A stretch of 64,000 nucleotides of DNA from Micromonospora parva (GCF_000718515.1 NZ_JNZS01000025.1:1-64000); one strand, 5' to 3'. Shown: positions 37,025 to 45,471, numbered from the stretch's first letter. The notes: generated by a model not told the origin, from the letters alone. Numbers and translations: made by a program.

Positions 37025-37080
37025 CGGCGCTGTCCTTCATTCGCGACTGCGGGGCTCGCAAGCTCACTCCTCGCGCTCAT
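37021..37080 (-). other. MSARSE mini-ORF linking two CNNM genes
   Basis: An ATG-TGA frame encodes MSARSELASPAVANEGQRR. Its ATG overlaps the stop of the upstream gene (ATGA at 37080-37077) and its TGA overlaps the start of the downstream gene (ATGA at 37024-37021). The interior contains TTGCGAGCCCCGCAGTCGCG, also found at 41822-41884. It may serve as a translational coupling bridge. Confidence 0.6.
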
Positions 37081-38432
37081 GCGGTCACCTCGGGTTTGGT
37101 GAGCTGCAACCGCACCGAGTCGGCCACGTGCCGGTCCACCGCCAGCACCTCGACCAGTGCCCGGGGCTCCGCCTCGTTCTCCTCACCGTCCGCCCCCTCG
37201 GGTTGCAGGCTGATCTCCAGCCGGTCACCGACCTCCGGCACCCGGCCCAGCTCCCGCATCACCAACCCGGACAGGGTGTCGTACTCCGGGGCCTCGGGCA
37301 GGGCGATGCCGGTGCTGTCGGCGACCTCGTCGATCCGCCAACGGGCCGGCACCACCCAGGACCCGTCGTCCTGGCGGGCCGGTGCCCGCTCCGGTGGGTC
37401 GTCCTCGTCGCGGATCGGGCCGACCAGTTCCTCGGCGATGTCCTCCAGCGTGATGACACCGGCGAAACCGCCGTACTCGTCGACCACGCAGGCCATCTGC
37501 CGGTGCCCGGACCGTAGGCGGTCGAGCACCGTGGGCAGGGGCAACGTCTCCGGTACGAGCAGCGGCGGCCCGGCCACCGCGCTCACCGGGGTGGTGGCCC
37601 GCTCCCCCGGGGGTACGCCGAGCACGTCGGCGATGCCGACGATGCCGAGCAGGTCGTCGACGCCCTCCGCACCGCGTACCGGGAACCGGGAGTGACCGGT
37701 GTCCAGCAGCTCGACCACCCGGCTCACCGGTTCGTGCGCCCGGACGGTGTGCACGTCCACGCGGGGCACCATGGCCTCGCCGGCGGTCAGTTCGCGGAAG
37801 TCCAGACCTCGGTCGAGCAGCGTGGACATCTCGGCGTCGAGGCTGCCCTCCTCGCGGGACTCGGCGATGATCTGTTCCAGGTCCGCCGGGGTGGCGCCGC
37901 TGGGCAGCTCCTCGATCGGCTCGATGCCGATCCGGCGCAGCAGGCGTACCGATGCCCGGTCGAAGAGGTGGATCAGCGGCCCGGCGACGGCCAGGTAGAT
38001 CAGGGTGGAGCGGCTCAGCGCCCGGGCCAGTTGCTCGGCCCGCGCGATGGCCAGGTTCTTCGGGGCCAGCTCGCCGAGGACCATCTGCACGATGGTGGCG
38101 ATGACCAGGGCCAACGCCACCGAGAGCGGCAGGCTGACCGCCTCGCTGACGCCCGCCACGCCGAGCAGGTCGGCGAGACCACCACCCAGGTACGGTTCGG
38201 CGACGTAGCCGACCAGCAGCGCGGTGACGGTGATGCCGAGTTGGGCGCCGGAGAGCATGAAGGAGAGCCGGCTGGTGACGGTCAGGGCCCGGGCGGCGGA
38301 CTGATCGCCGTCATCGGCGAGCTGGCGCAGCTTGCCCCGGTCCACGGCGACGTAGCCGAACTCCTGCGCCACGAAGTAGCCGGTGGCGGCAGTGAGAATG
38401 ATGATCAGTAGGAGACCAACGACGATCAACAC
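37077..38432 (-). CDS. CNNM/CBS/CorC-HlyC membrane protein (Mg2+ efflux type)
   Basis: 451 aa. CNNM membrane domain (1-190, four helices, IIIILTAATGYFVAQEFGYVAVDR), CBS pair (about 205-330, VVDEYGGFAGVITLEDIAEELVG) and the CorC/HlyC domain (about 345-440). It is the full-length partner of the next gene; paired CNNM genes are frequent in actinobacteria and may form a heteromer. GTG 38432. It is joined to its neighbour through a mini-ORF rather than directly. Confidence 0.9.
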   Translation of the reverse strand: MLIVVGLLLIIILTAATGYFVAQEFGYVAVDRGKLRQLADDGDQSAARALTVTSRLSFMLSGAQLGITVTALLVGYVAEPYLGGGLADLLGVAGVSEAVSLPLSVALALVIATIVQMVLGELAPKNLAIARAEQLARALSRSTLIYLAVAGPLIHLFDRASVRLLRRIGIEPIEELPSGATPADLEQIIAESREEGSLDAEMSTLLDRGLDFRELTAGEAMVPRVDVHTVRAHEPVSRVVELLDTGHSRFPVRGAEGVDDLLGIVGIADVLGVPPGERATTPVSAVAGPPLLVPETLPLPTVLDRLRSGHRQMACVVDEYGGFAGVITLEDIAEELVGPIRDEDDPPERAPARQDDGSWVVPARWRIDEVADSTGIALPEAPEYDTLSGLVMRELGRVPEVGDRLEISLQPEGADGEENEAEPRALVEVLAVDRHVADSVRLQLTKPEVTA

Positions 38433-38613
38433 GGGTCGCTCAGGGCTCCCGGGGTCGTCGGTACGGGGATATGCCGGGCACGACCCGGCTGGCTACTGCT
38501 GCCCTCCTGGGCAGAAGAGTCGATCATCCCTGCATTTTATCGGCGCTGGCTGTGACTCCGCTGGGGGTGGGCCGAAGGAGCGGATCGTCCGGTTGAGCGG
38601 ACGCCGCCGGCCG

Positions 38614-38976
38614 TCACGCCGGCCCCGCCGACCCACCGTCCGCTCCGCGTTCGGCCAGCTCATCGGCGTCGAGCAGGCCCCGGTCGAGCCGCCCCGCCCG
38701 GTACGCGGCCCGCGCGATCATCTGCGCCGCGACCGGCGCGGTCGACAACTGGAAGACCGCCACCAGCAGGATCATGCCCAGGTCCGCCGGGGACCGCAGC
38801 CGCAACGCGATGCCCAGCAGCAACAGGAGCACCCCGAGCACCTGTGGTTTGGTGGCCGCGTGCATCCGGGACAGCGCGTCCGGAAAGCGCAGCACACCGA
38901 TCCCGGCGGCCAGGCTGAGCAGCGCGCCGGCCACCAGACAGGCGGCGCCGAGCCAGTCCGCGACGGTGGCGATCAC
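38614..38976 (-). CDS. mnhG: Mrp/Mnh Na+/H+ antiporter subunit G
   Basis: 120 aa, three membrane segments, with the family segment GIGVLRFPDALSRMHAATKPQ. Last gene of the Mrp operon; its ATG overlaps the mnhF stop by 4 nt. The C-terminal tail after AARAAYRAGRLDRGL is a variable extension. Confidence 0.92.
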   Translation of the reverse strand: MIATVADWLGAACLVAGALLSLAAGIGVLRFPDALSRMHAATKPQVLGVLLLLLGIALRLRSPADLGMILLVAVFQLSTAPVAAQMIARAAYRAGRLDRGLLDADELAERGADGGSAGPA

Positions 38977-39236
38977 TGCTGCTCCCGGACGGCGAAGCGG
39001 ACCAGCGACACCGATCCCACGAAGCCGAGCAGGGAGAGCACCACCAGCACGGGCAGGGTGGTGGCGTGCCGGTTCACCGCCGCCTCGGCGCCGACCGCGG
39101 CGACCATCGTGGCGAGCAGCATGTCCGCGGCGATCACCCGGTCCACCAGCGACGGGCCGCGGTAGAGGCGGACCAGCGCGAGGAACGCGGTGACCGACAG
39201 CAGTGGGGTGAGGACGGCGGCCAGGAACGTGGTCAC
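38973..39236 (-). CDS. mnhF: Mrp/Mnh antiporter subunit F
   Basis: 87 aa, three membrane segments, with the conserved RGPSLVDRVIAADML loop. GTG 39236 overlaps the mnhE stop by 4 nt. Small integral subunit needed for assembly of the cation/proton antiporter. Confidence 0.92.
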   Translation of the reverse strand: MTTFLAAVLTPLLSVTAFLALVRLYRGPSLVDRVIAADMLLATMVAAVGAEAAVNRHATTLPVLVVLSLLGFVGSVSLVRFAVREQQ

Positions 39237-39844
39237 AGGTGGGTTCCCTTCTCGGATGAGGTGACGTCGAGGTGGCGCAGTTCGGCGCTGGAGCCGACCG
39301 CGCGGACGATTCGCCGCTCCACGACGAGCGTGCGGTCCCGGGCCACGTCCAGGTCCGCCGGGCCGTGGGTGTCCAGGACGTGCAGGTAGAGCGTTCCGGA
39401 ATTCCGGTCCACCTCGAGGATCAGCGTGCCCGGCACCAGCGAGACCACCTCGGCGGTGAGCGCCAGGTTCAGGTCGGTGGGCACCCGCAACCGGACCGCG
39501 ACGATCGCCCCTCGTGGCCGGTAGCCGGGCTGCACCGCGATCCGGGCGATGTGCAGGCTCGCGCTGACCAGTTCGACAACGAACCGGGCCACGAACACCA
39601 GCAGCGCCCATGGTCGCAACCGGCCACCGAAGCTGACCGCCGGCAGCGGGAAGAACACCAGCACGGCCCCGCCCACCAGCAGGCCACCGACCAGGTTGGC
39701 CCAGGTGAGGTTGCCCCAGAGCAGGCTCCAGACCAGCACCAGCCAGCCGAGCGCCACCGCCTGGTCGCGCCAGCGCCCGACCCGACCGCGCCCCACCACG
39801 CGAGGCCTGGGCGCGTCGGGAGCCGGCTCGGTTGGGCCGGTCAC
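39233..39844 (-). CDS. mnhE: Mrp/Mnh antiporter subunit E
   Basis: 203 aa. Two membrane helices lie near the N-terminus (AVALGWLVLVWSLLWGNL and LLVGGAVLVFFPL) and a cytoplasmic domain follows with TLILEVDRNSGTLYLHVLD. Longer than the usual 160 aa because of a basic N-terminal extension and a C-terminal tail. 4-nt overlaps with mnhD and mnhF. Confidence 0.9.
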   Translation of the reverse strand: MTGPTEPAPDAPRPRVVGRGRVGRWRDQAVALGWLVLVWSLLWGNLTWANLVGGLLVGGAVLVFFPLPAVSFGGRLRPWALLVFVARFVVELVSASLHIARIAVQPGYRPRGAIVAVRLRVPTDLNLALTAEVVSLVPGTLILEVDRNSGTLYLHVLDTHGPADLDVARDRTLVVERRIVRAVGSSAELRHLDVTSSEKGTHL

Positions 39845-41346
39845 GGCACGCCGCCCGGCAACACGGCACTGACGTACGGGGTACGCAGGAGCAGGTCCCC
39901 GGCGGCGTCAGCGGTGACGTCGAAGAGCGGACCGGCCAGCACGGTCAACGCCAGCCCCAGCGCGACCAGGGCCACTGTGGCGCCCACCATCAGCCTCGGC
40001 AGCTGGGCCACTGGCTCACTGGTGGCCGTGCGGGGCGCCCGCCAGAAGGCGATGTTCCACGCCCGGGACGCCACGTACAGGGTGAGCAGGCTGGTCAGCG
40101 TGCCGGCCGCGACCAGCACCCCGGGCAGCGGCCCGCCGGCGGCCACCCCGGCCTGGAGCAGGCCGAGCTTGCCGAGGAAGCCGGAGAACGGTGGCACTCC
40201 GGCGAGGTTCATGGCCGGGACGAAGAAGAGCACACCGAGCAGCGGCGCCGCCCGGGCCAGCCCGCCGATGCGGCGCAGGTCGGTGCTGCCGGCACGCTCC
40301 TCCACCAGCCCGGCGACGAGGAACAGCGTGGTCTGGATGGTGATGTGGTGCACCACGTAGAAGATCGCGCCGGAGAGCCCGGCGGCGGTGCTCAACGCCA
40401 CCCCGAAGATCATGTAGCCGATGTGGCTGACCAGGGTGAACGAGAAGAGTCGCTTCAGATCCGACTGGGCCACCGCACCGAGGATGCCGACCACCATGGT
40501 CAACCCGGCGACGACCATGAGCAGCTTGTCGGCGCGTCCACCGGGAAACAGCAACGTCTCGGTGCGGATGATCGCGTAGACGCCCACCTTGGTGAGCAGA
40601 CCGGCGAAGACGGCCGTGACCGGGGCCGGCGCGGTGGGGTAACTGTCCGGCAACCAGGCCGACAACGGGAAGACCGCCGCCTTGATCGCGAACGCCAGCA
40701 GCAGCATCAGCTCCAGGGCCAGCCGCACACCGCCGGGCAGGTCGTCCAGGCGCTCGGCGAGCTGGGCGAGGTTGAGCGTGCCGGTGGCCGCGTACACCAG
40801 ACCCACCGACGTCAGGAAGATCATCGAGGAGAGGATGCTGACCACCACGTACGTCGACCCGGTCCGGATCCGAGCCTCGGTGCCGCCCAGGGTGATCAGC
40901 ACGAAGCTGGCGGCCAGCAGGATCTCGAACCCGACGAAGAGGTTGAACAGGTCACCGGCCAGGAACGCGTTGGTGACGCCCGCGGTGAGCACCAGGTACG
41001 TCGGGTGGAAGATCGACACCGGCGAGCTCTCGCTCGTCTCGCTGCGACCCTGGCCGACCGAGTACAACAACACGCACAGGGTCACCGCCGAGGACACCAC
41101 AAGCATCAGCGCGGCGAGTTGATCGGCCACCAGGACGATGCCGACCGGCGGCGGCCACGCCCCCACCGCCACCACCACCGGCCCGTGCCGGTACGCCTGC
41201 ACCAGCAACAGCACCGCCACCAGGAGCGTGCCGCTCAGACACAGCACGCTGATCGTGCGTTGAAGTCGGGGCTTCCCGGCCAGCAGCAGGCTCAGCGCCG
41301 CACCGAGCAGCGGCACCACCACCGGCAGCGGCAGCAGCGCGCTCAC
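39841..41346 (-). CDS. mnhD: Mrp/Mnh antiporter subunit D
   Basis: 501 aa, about 14 membrane segments, homologous to NuoM/NuoN proton channels. Visible landmarks are AGDLFNLFVGFEILL, the SYPTAPAPVTAVFAGLLTKVG segment with the functional Lys, and the FSFTLVSHIGYMIFG helix. With MnhA it forms the ion path. 4-nt overlaps on both sides. Confidence 0.94.
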   Translation of the reverse strand: MSALLPLPVVVPLLGAALSLLLAGKPRLQRTISVLCLSGTLLVAVLLLVQAYRHGPVVVAVGAWPPPVGIVLVADQLAALMLVVSSAVTLCVLLYSVGQGRSETSESSPVSIFHPTYLVLTAGVTNAFLAGDLFNLFVGFEILLAASFVLITLGGTEARIRTGSTYVVVSILSSMIFLTSVGLVYAATGTLNLAQLAERLDDLPGGVRLALELMLLLAFAIKAAVFPLSAWLPDSYPTAPAPVTAVFAGLLTKVGVYAIIRTETLLFPGGRADKLLMVVAGLTMVVGILGAVAQSDLKRLFSFTLVSHIGYMIFGVALSTAAGLSGAIFYVVHHITIQTTLFLVAGLVEERAGSTDLRRIGGLARAAPLLGVLFFVPAMNLAGVPPFSGFLGKLGLLQAGVAAGGPLPGVLVAAGTLTSLLTLYVASRAWNIAFWRAPRTATSEPVAQLPRLMVGATVALVALGLALTVLAGPLFDVTADAAGDLLLRTPYVSAVLPGGVP

Positions 41347-41825
41347 TGCCCGTCATCCCCACGTCGCAGCCGTCGGCGGGCCGGTTCGGGATCGACCTGC
41401 TCCGGGTCACCGTTCGGGCCCTCCCCACCGAGGTCGGCAGCGCTCGCCTCGTTCCGCCCGGCCCGCCTGATGATCTGCCGGTCCTCCAGGTCGTCGGGGA
41501 CCTCGTCGTCGCCGGAGAGATACCAGCTGCGGTACGCCACGGCGAGCAGGAACGCGGTGAACCCGAAGGTGATCACGATGGCGGTCAACACCATGGCCTG
41601 CGGCAACGGGTCACTCATCCGCTCCACCGGCCCGCTGCCGACGATCGGCGCCCCACCCGGGCGCCCACCCAACAGGATCAACACGTTCACCCCGTTGCCG
41701 AGCATGATGATCCCCAGCAGGACCCGGGTCAGGCTGCGCTCCAACAGCAGGATCACCCCGCACCCGACCAGCACCGCGACGGCCAGCACCAGCACCAGCG
41801 TCGGCCCCGCCCCGCTCTCCGTCAC
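41343..41825 (-). CDS. mnhC: Mrp/Mnh antiporter subunit C
   Basis: 160 aa, NuoK-like, three membrane segments (LVLVLAVAVLVGCGVILLL, IIMLGNGVNVLIL, VLTAIVITFGFTAFLLAVAY) and an acidic C-terminal tail. GTG 41825 overlaps the TGA of a 20-codon MSARSE frame (GTGA), so its translation is coupled to that mini-ORF rather than directly to mnhA. Confidence 0.92.
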   Translation of the reverse strand: MTESGAGPTLVLVLAVAVLVGCGVILLLERSLTRVLLGIIMLGNGVNVLILLGGRPGGAPIVGSGPVERMSDPLPQAMVLTAIVITFGFTAFLLAVAYRSWYLSGDDEVPDDLEDRQIIRRAGRNEASAADLGGEGPNGDPEQVDPEPARRRLRRGDDGQ

Positions 41826-41884
41826 GGCGTGGCCTCTGTTCGCGACTGCGGGGCTCGCAACACCGGCTCACTCCTCGCGCTCAC
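41822..41884 (-). other. MSARSE mini-ORF 2 between mnhA and mnhC
   Basis: GTG 41884 to TGA 41822 encodes MSARSEPVLRAPQSRTEATP. Its start overlaps the stop of mini-ORF 1 (GTGA) and its stop overlaps the mnhC start (GTGA). It shares a 22-nt block (starting TTGCGAGCCCCGCAG) with the 37-kb copy but in another frame, because 5 extra bases precede the block. Confidence 0.6.
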
Positions 41885-41910
41885 GGCGCCACCTCGCTCC
41901 GCGCGCTCAT
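41881..41910 (-). other. MSARSE mini-ORF 1 after mnhA
   Basis: ATG 41910 to TGA 41881 encodes MSARSEVAP. The ATG overlaps the mnhA stop (ATGA), and the TGA overlaps the GTG of mini-ORF 2. The first 19 nt are nearly the same as in the other two copies (ATGAGCGCG, then GGAGCGAG instead of AGGAGTGAG). Confidence 0.55.
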
Positions 41911-44741
41911 GTCCGGTCGCCCTTGTCGACGGCCAGACCGCCGGCGGCCGTTCCGGTGGCCTCGATGTGCCGGTCCACCTCGGCGCCGAGGCTGCGCAGG
42001 ATGTCCAGCACCAACCCGATCACGACCAGGTACACGCCGATGTCGAAGAAGAGCGACGTCACCAGGTGGGTGTCGCCGATCAGTGGCAGCCGCTGGTCGA
42101 CCTTCGCGCTCTCCAGCACCGACCCGCCGGCCAGCAGCGCCACCAGGCCGCTGCCCACCGCCGTGGCCAACCCGGCGCCGAGAATCGGGCCGGCACCGAT
42201 CGGCACCGCCTCGGTCAGCTCGTACCGACCGCCGGCCAGATAGCGGACCACCAGGGCGAGACCCGCCACCAGCCCTCCGGCGAACCCGCCGCCCGGAGCG
42301 TTGTGCCCGGAGAAGAGCAGGAACAGGGAGAACAGCACCACGGTGTGGAAGATCAGCCGGATGACCACCTCCAACACGATCGAGCGGCGCTCCTCGTAGA
42401 GGGTGGGACCACCGCGCAGCCACACCGGCCGGCCCCGCACACCCGCCCGCTGGTCCGCCTCGGGCCGGCGCGGCCGAGGCCCGGTGCGGGAGCGCTCGAA
42501 GATCAGGCTGGCCACCCCGGTCGCGGCCACCACCAGCACCGCCAGCTCACCCATCGTGTCCCAGGCCCGGATGTCGACCAGGGTCACGTTGACCACGTTG
42601 CGGCCGTACCCCTGGGCGACCGCCAGATCCGGGAAGGCCGCGGAGATGGTCGGTGCCTGGCGGGCGCCGACGGCGACGAGGGCCAGCCCGGCGGCGACCA
42701 CGCCCACCGCCACCCCGATCACCCGGCGGATCAGGCGGGTACGCCGTATCGGGCGGGCCGAGAACCGCTCCGGCAGGCGACGCAGCACCAGCACGAAGAC
42801 CGCTATCGTCGAGGTCTCCACCAGAAACTGGGTGAGCGCCAGGTCGGGTGCTCCGTGCAGCACGAACAGCATCGCCGTGCCGTAGCCGGTCATGCCCACC
42901 AGCAACATCGCGGTCAGCCGGCGGCGGGCGCCGACCGCCAACACCGCCGCCACCGCGATCACCAGCACGACCACCGGTTGCAGCAGGCTGTCCCAGAGCG
43001 GAATCCGCGCCCGCCAGGGACTGGCGGAGAGCATCGCCGCGCCGGGCACCAGCACCAGGGTGACCAGGATGACGCCCAGGTACTGCGGCAGGGAGCCGCG
43101 CTGGGTCGCGCCTGTGACATCGATGGCCAGCCGGTCGAAGCGGCCCACCACCCACTCGTACCCCTGGTTGCCCCCCACCGGTGCGCGCAGCCGCGCCAGC
43201 ACCGGGGCGAGCGGCCCGCGCACGGCGAAGAGCAGGCCACCGCCGACGAGCGCCAACACGGACAGGCCGAGCGCCGGGGTCGGTCCGGCCCAGAGCGCCA
43301 GGTGCGCGTCGACCCCGCCGAGCAGATCGGCGTACGGCCGCAGCACGTCCTCCAGGACGCTCGCGGCCGGGCCGGCGAGCAGACCGATCCCGGCCAGCAC
43401 CGCTGGCGGTACCAGCAGCGACGCGGCGATCGACCCCGGCGGGACCGGCGTCACGCCCGGCCGGTCGGCGAACGCGCCCCAGAGAAAACGGGCGCTGTAC
43501 GCGACGGTGAGCACCGTCCCGGCGACCAGGCCGGTGAGGAGCACCGGTTGGTCGGTGAACGCGGCGAACACCGCCTCCTTCGCCACGAAGCCGACCAGCG
43601 GCGGCACCCCGGCCATCGACGCCGCGGCCAGCACGGCCACCACGAACAGCGGCCGGGACCAGTGCCGCAGCCCGGACAACTCGCGCAGGTCACGGGTGCC
43701 GGCACTGTGGTCGATGATGCCGACGACCAGGAAGAGCGCCGCCTTGAACAGGGCGTGCGCCAGCAGCATCGCGGTGCCGGCCAGCGCGGCGTCCGGCGTG
43801 CCCGAGCCGGTCACCGCGACCAGAAGGCCGAGCTGGCTGACCGTCCCGTACGCCAGCAGCAGCTTGAGGTCGGTCTGGCGCAGCGCCGCCCAACCGCCGA
43901 GCAGCATTGTCGCCACCCCGGCGACCTGCACCACCGGCCGCCACGGGCCGACCGTGGCGAGCACCGGCGCGAGCAGCCCGACCAGGTAGACGCCGGCCTT
44001 GACCATGGCGGCGGCGTGCAGGTACGCGCTGACCGGCGTGGGTGCCGCCATCGCGACCGGCAGCCACGAGCTGAACGGCAGCACCGCCGACTTGGACAGC
44101 GCCCCGGCCAGGATCAGCAGCACGGCACCCACCAGATACCCGCCGCCGGGCAGCGGCTGGGCGATGATCTCCGACCAGCGGTAGCTGCCGGCGTGCTCGC
44201 CCAGCATGATGAAACCGACCAGCATGGCGAGCCCGCCCAGCGTGGTGACCGTCAACGCCTGCGCCGCCGCCCAACGGCTGGACCGCCGTTCGGTGCTGTG
44301 CCCGATCAGCAGGTACGAAAAGACAGTGGTCAGCTCCCAGCCGACGTAAAGCAGCAGCAGGTCGTCGGCGAAGACCAGGACGAGCATCGCGCCCGCGAAG
44401 GCGACCAGGACCGCGGCGAACTGCGCCAGACCGATCGAGCCGGCGCTGAAGTAGCGGGCGCTGTAGACCAGCACCAGCGCGCCGACGCCGCCGATCAGCA
44501 GCGTCATCAGCCAGGACAGCGTGGTGAGCCGGAACGCGATGTCGAGGCCCAACTGCCGGATCCACGGGTACGTCTCGACCACCGCCCCGCCGCCGCTCAC
44601 GGCCGGGGTGCGGGCCACCGCCCAGCAGAACGCGGCGGCCGGCGCGAGCGCCAGCGGGTAGCACGCGCGCGGACCCCACCAGCGAACGAGCAGGGGCGCG
44701 GCGAGGGCCGCCACGAAATGGAGGATGAGCAGTACCAGCAC
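41907..44741 (-). CDS. mnhA: Mrp/Mnh antiporter subunit A fused to B
   Basis: 944 aa. The NuoL-like part (1-650; APTPVSAYLHAAAMVKAGVYL carries the conserved Lys) is followed by the MbhD/MbhE-like region and an MnhB domain (about 800-930; VVIRLIFHTVVLFSLFLLFSGHNAPGGGFAGGL). This explains the absence of a separate mnhB. The whole complex exports Na+ (or other cations) for H+ and supports alkaline and salt tolerance. GTG 44741 is chosen because GGGAG lies 5 nt upstream and it puts the first membrane helix (VLVLLILHFVAALAAPLLV) at the N-terminus. Confidence 0.94.
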   Translation of the reverse strand: MLVLLILHFVAALAAPLLVRWWGPRACYPLALAPAAAFCWAVARTPAVSGGGAVVETYPWIRQLGLDIAFRLTTLSWLMTLLIGGVGALVLVYSARYFSAGSIGLAQFAAVLVAFAGAMLVLVFADDLLLLYVGWELTTVFSYLLIGHSTERRSSRWAAAQALTVTTLGGLAMLVGFIMLGEHAGSYRWSEIIAQPLPGGGYLVGAVLLILAGALSKSAVLPFSSWLPVAMAAPTPVSAYLHAAAMVKAGVYLVGLLAPVLATVGPWRPVVQVAGVATMLLGGWAALRQTDLKLLLAYGTVSQLGLLVAVTGSGTPDAALAGTAMLLAHALFKAALFLVVGIIDHSAGTRDLRELSGLRHWSRPLFVVAVLAAASMAGVPPLVGFVAKEAVFAAFTDQPVLLTGLVAGTVLTVAYSARFLWGAFADRPGVTPVPPGSIAASLLVPPAVLAGIGLLAGPAASVLEDVLRPYADLLGGVDAHLALWAGPTPALGLSVLALVGGGLLFAVRGPLAPVLARLRAPVGGNQGYEWVVGRFDRLAIDVTGATQRGSLPQYLGVILVTLVLVPGAAMLSASPWRARIPLWDSLLQPVVVLVIAVAAVLAVGARRRLTAMLLVGMTGYGTAMLFVLHGAPDLALTQFLVETSTIAVFVLVLRRLPERFSARPIRRTRLIRRVIGVAVGVVAAGLALVAVGARQAPTISAAFPDLAVAQGYGRNVVNVTLVDIRAWDTMGELAVLVVAATGVASLIFERSRTGPRPRRPEADQRAGVRGRPVWLRGGPTLYEERRSIVLEVVIRLIFHTVVLFSLFLLFSGHNAPGGGFAGGLVAGLALVVRYLAGGRYELTEAVPIGAGPILGAGLATAVGSGLVALLAGGSVLESAKVDQRLPLIGDTHLVTSLFFDIGVYLVVIGLVLDILRSLGAEVDRHIEATGTAAGGLAVDKGDRT

Positions 44742-44906
44742 CTGCGCTCCCGATCGACATGGCCGACGCCAGTGGCAGCGGTGGCGCCTAGCAGCGATCA
44801 GACGCCAGTTCGCAGCCCGCCGGGCCGGTTTTGCCGGAATTAACCCCCAAACCCACCCCACCCCACCCCACCGACCCCACCCCAGGCGCCCAGCCCAGCC
44901 CTCTTC

Positions 44907-44968
44907 CGTTGATCAAGAGGTTTGCGTCAGCCGCGCCCGCTTTTTTGACGCAAACCTCTTGATCAACG
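44907..44968. repeat. Intergenic palindrome, family B
   Basis: Two perfectly complementary 23-bp arms (44907-44929, starting CGTTGATCAAGAGG, and 44946-44968) flank a 16-nt centre. The element lies 25 nt beyond the stop of the minus-strand gene ending at 44994. C-rich sequence lies to its left and a G-rich run to its right. G+C in the arms is clearly below the surroundings. Confidence 0.85.
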
Positions 44969-44969
44969 C

Positions 44970-44993
44970 GGGAAAAAGGGGGTGGGGGTGGGG
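44970..44993 (+). repeat. G-quadruplex-like tract
   Basis: G3-A5-G5-T-G5-T-G4 on the + strand fits the four-run G-quadruplex pattern with loops of 5, 1 and 1. It sits between palindrome B and the stop codon at 44994. Confidence 0.55.
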
Positions 44994-45380
44994 TTAGTGG
45001 AGGAGGGCGTTGTTGAGGGGTTGGGCGTCGTCGGGGGCGGGGCGGTCGCGGCGTAGCTCGGCCAGCAGGTCGGGGCGGCCGAGCTGGCGGGCGACCCGGT
45101 CGACGACGCGTTCCGCGGCGGTCAGCGAGCGCACCGCGAGCAGACGGCCGCGACTCTCGCGGCGCAGCACGAAGTAGTGCACGGCAACGCGGACCTGACC
45201 CCGATCGGCGGCGCTGGCCTGGGCGGTGCAGAGGACCAGCTCGCGCAGGCAGCGGGCGAGACGTTCGGCGAGCTCGAGCTCGGGGCCGTGCAGGCCGGCG
45301 CGGAGGGCGGCGAGATGACTGTCGACCTTGCGAATCAGCACGTCGGTGCCCGGTTCGACGGTGCGCTGCTCGCCGGCCAT
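44994..45380 (-). CDS. Hypothetical protein, helical, 128 aa
   Basis: Starts MAGEQRTVEPGTDVLIRKVDSHLAAL and is almost entirely predicted helix with many Arg and Leu, including RLARCLRELVLCTAQAS and RSLTAAERVVDRVARQLGRPDLL. No membrane segment or catalytic motif; I do not recognise the family. ATG 45380 (GGTGAGGGG about 5 nt upstream) is preferred over GTG 45383. Its upstream region is strikingly A/T-rich with overlapping palindromes, so it may be specifically regulated. Confidence 0.65.
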   Translation of the reverse strand: MAGEQRTVEPGTDVLIRKVDSHLAALRAGLHGPELELAERLARCLRELVLCTAQASAADRGQVRVAVHYFVLRRESRGRLLAVRSLTAAERVVDRVARQLGRPDLLAELRRDRPAPDDAQPLNNALLH

Positions 45381-45447
45381 CACATCCCCTCACCCCGGTT
45401 CGCGTTGCGAGTGAAGTTACTTTATGTTGCTCCTCAGAAGCAAGCAG

Positions 45448-45471
45448 TTAAGTGAGACTTAACGCATTAAG
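45448..45471. promoter_or_regulatory. Overlapping TTAAG/CTTAA palindromes (operator candidate)
   Basis: TTAAGT-gag-ACTTAA (45448-45462) and CTTAA-cgca-TTAAG (45458-45471) are both perfect and share their middle half-site. They lie in an A/T-rich pocket (about 45410-45500) between the divergent hypothetical gene and lhr, where a promoter is expected. Confidence 0.5.

Noticed and set aside
41829..44843. Very long open frame (about 1000 codons) on the + strand opposite mnhA
   Set aside because: It is the antisense reflection of a high-GC membrane protein gene; its product is Gln/His/Arg-rich low complexity with no domain.
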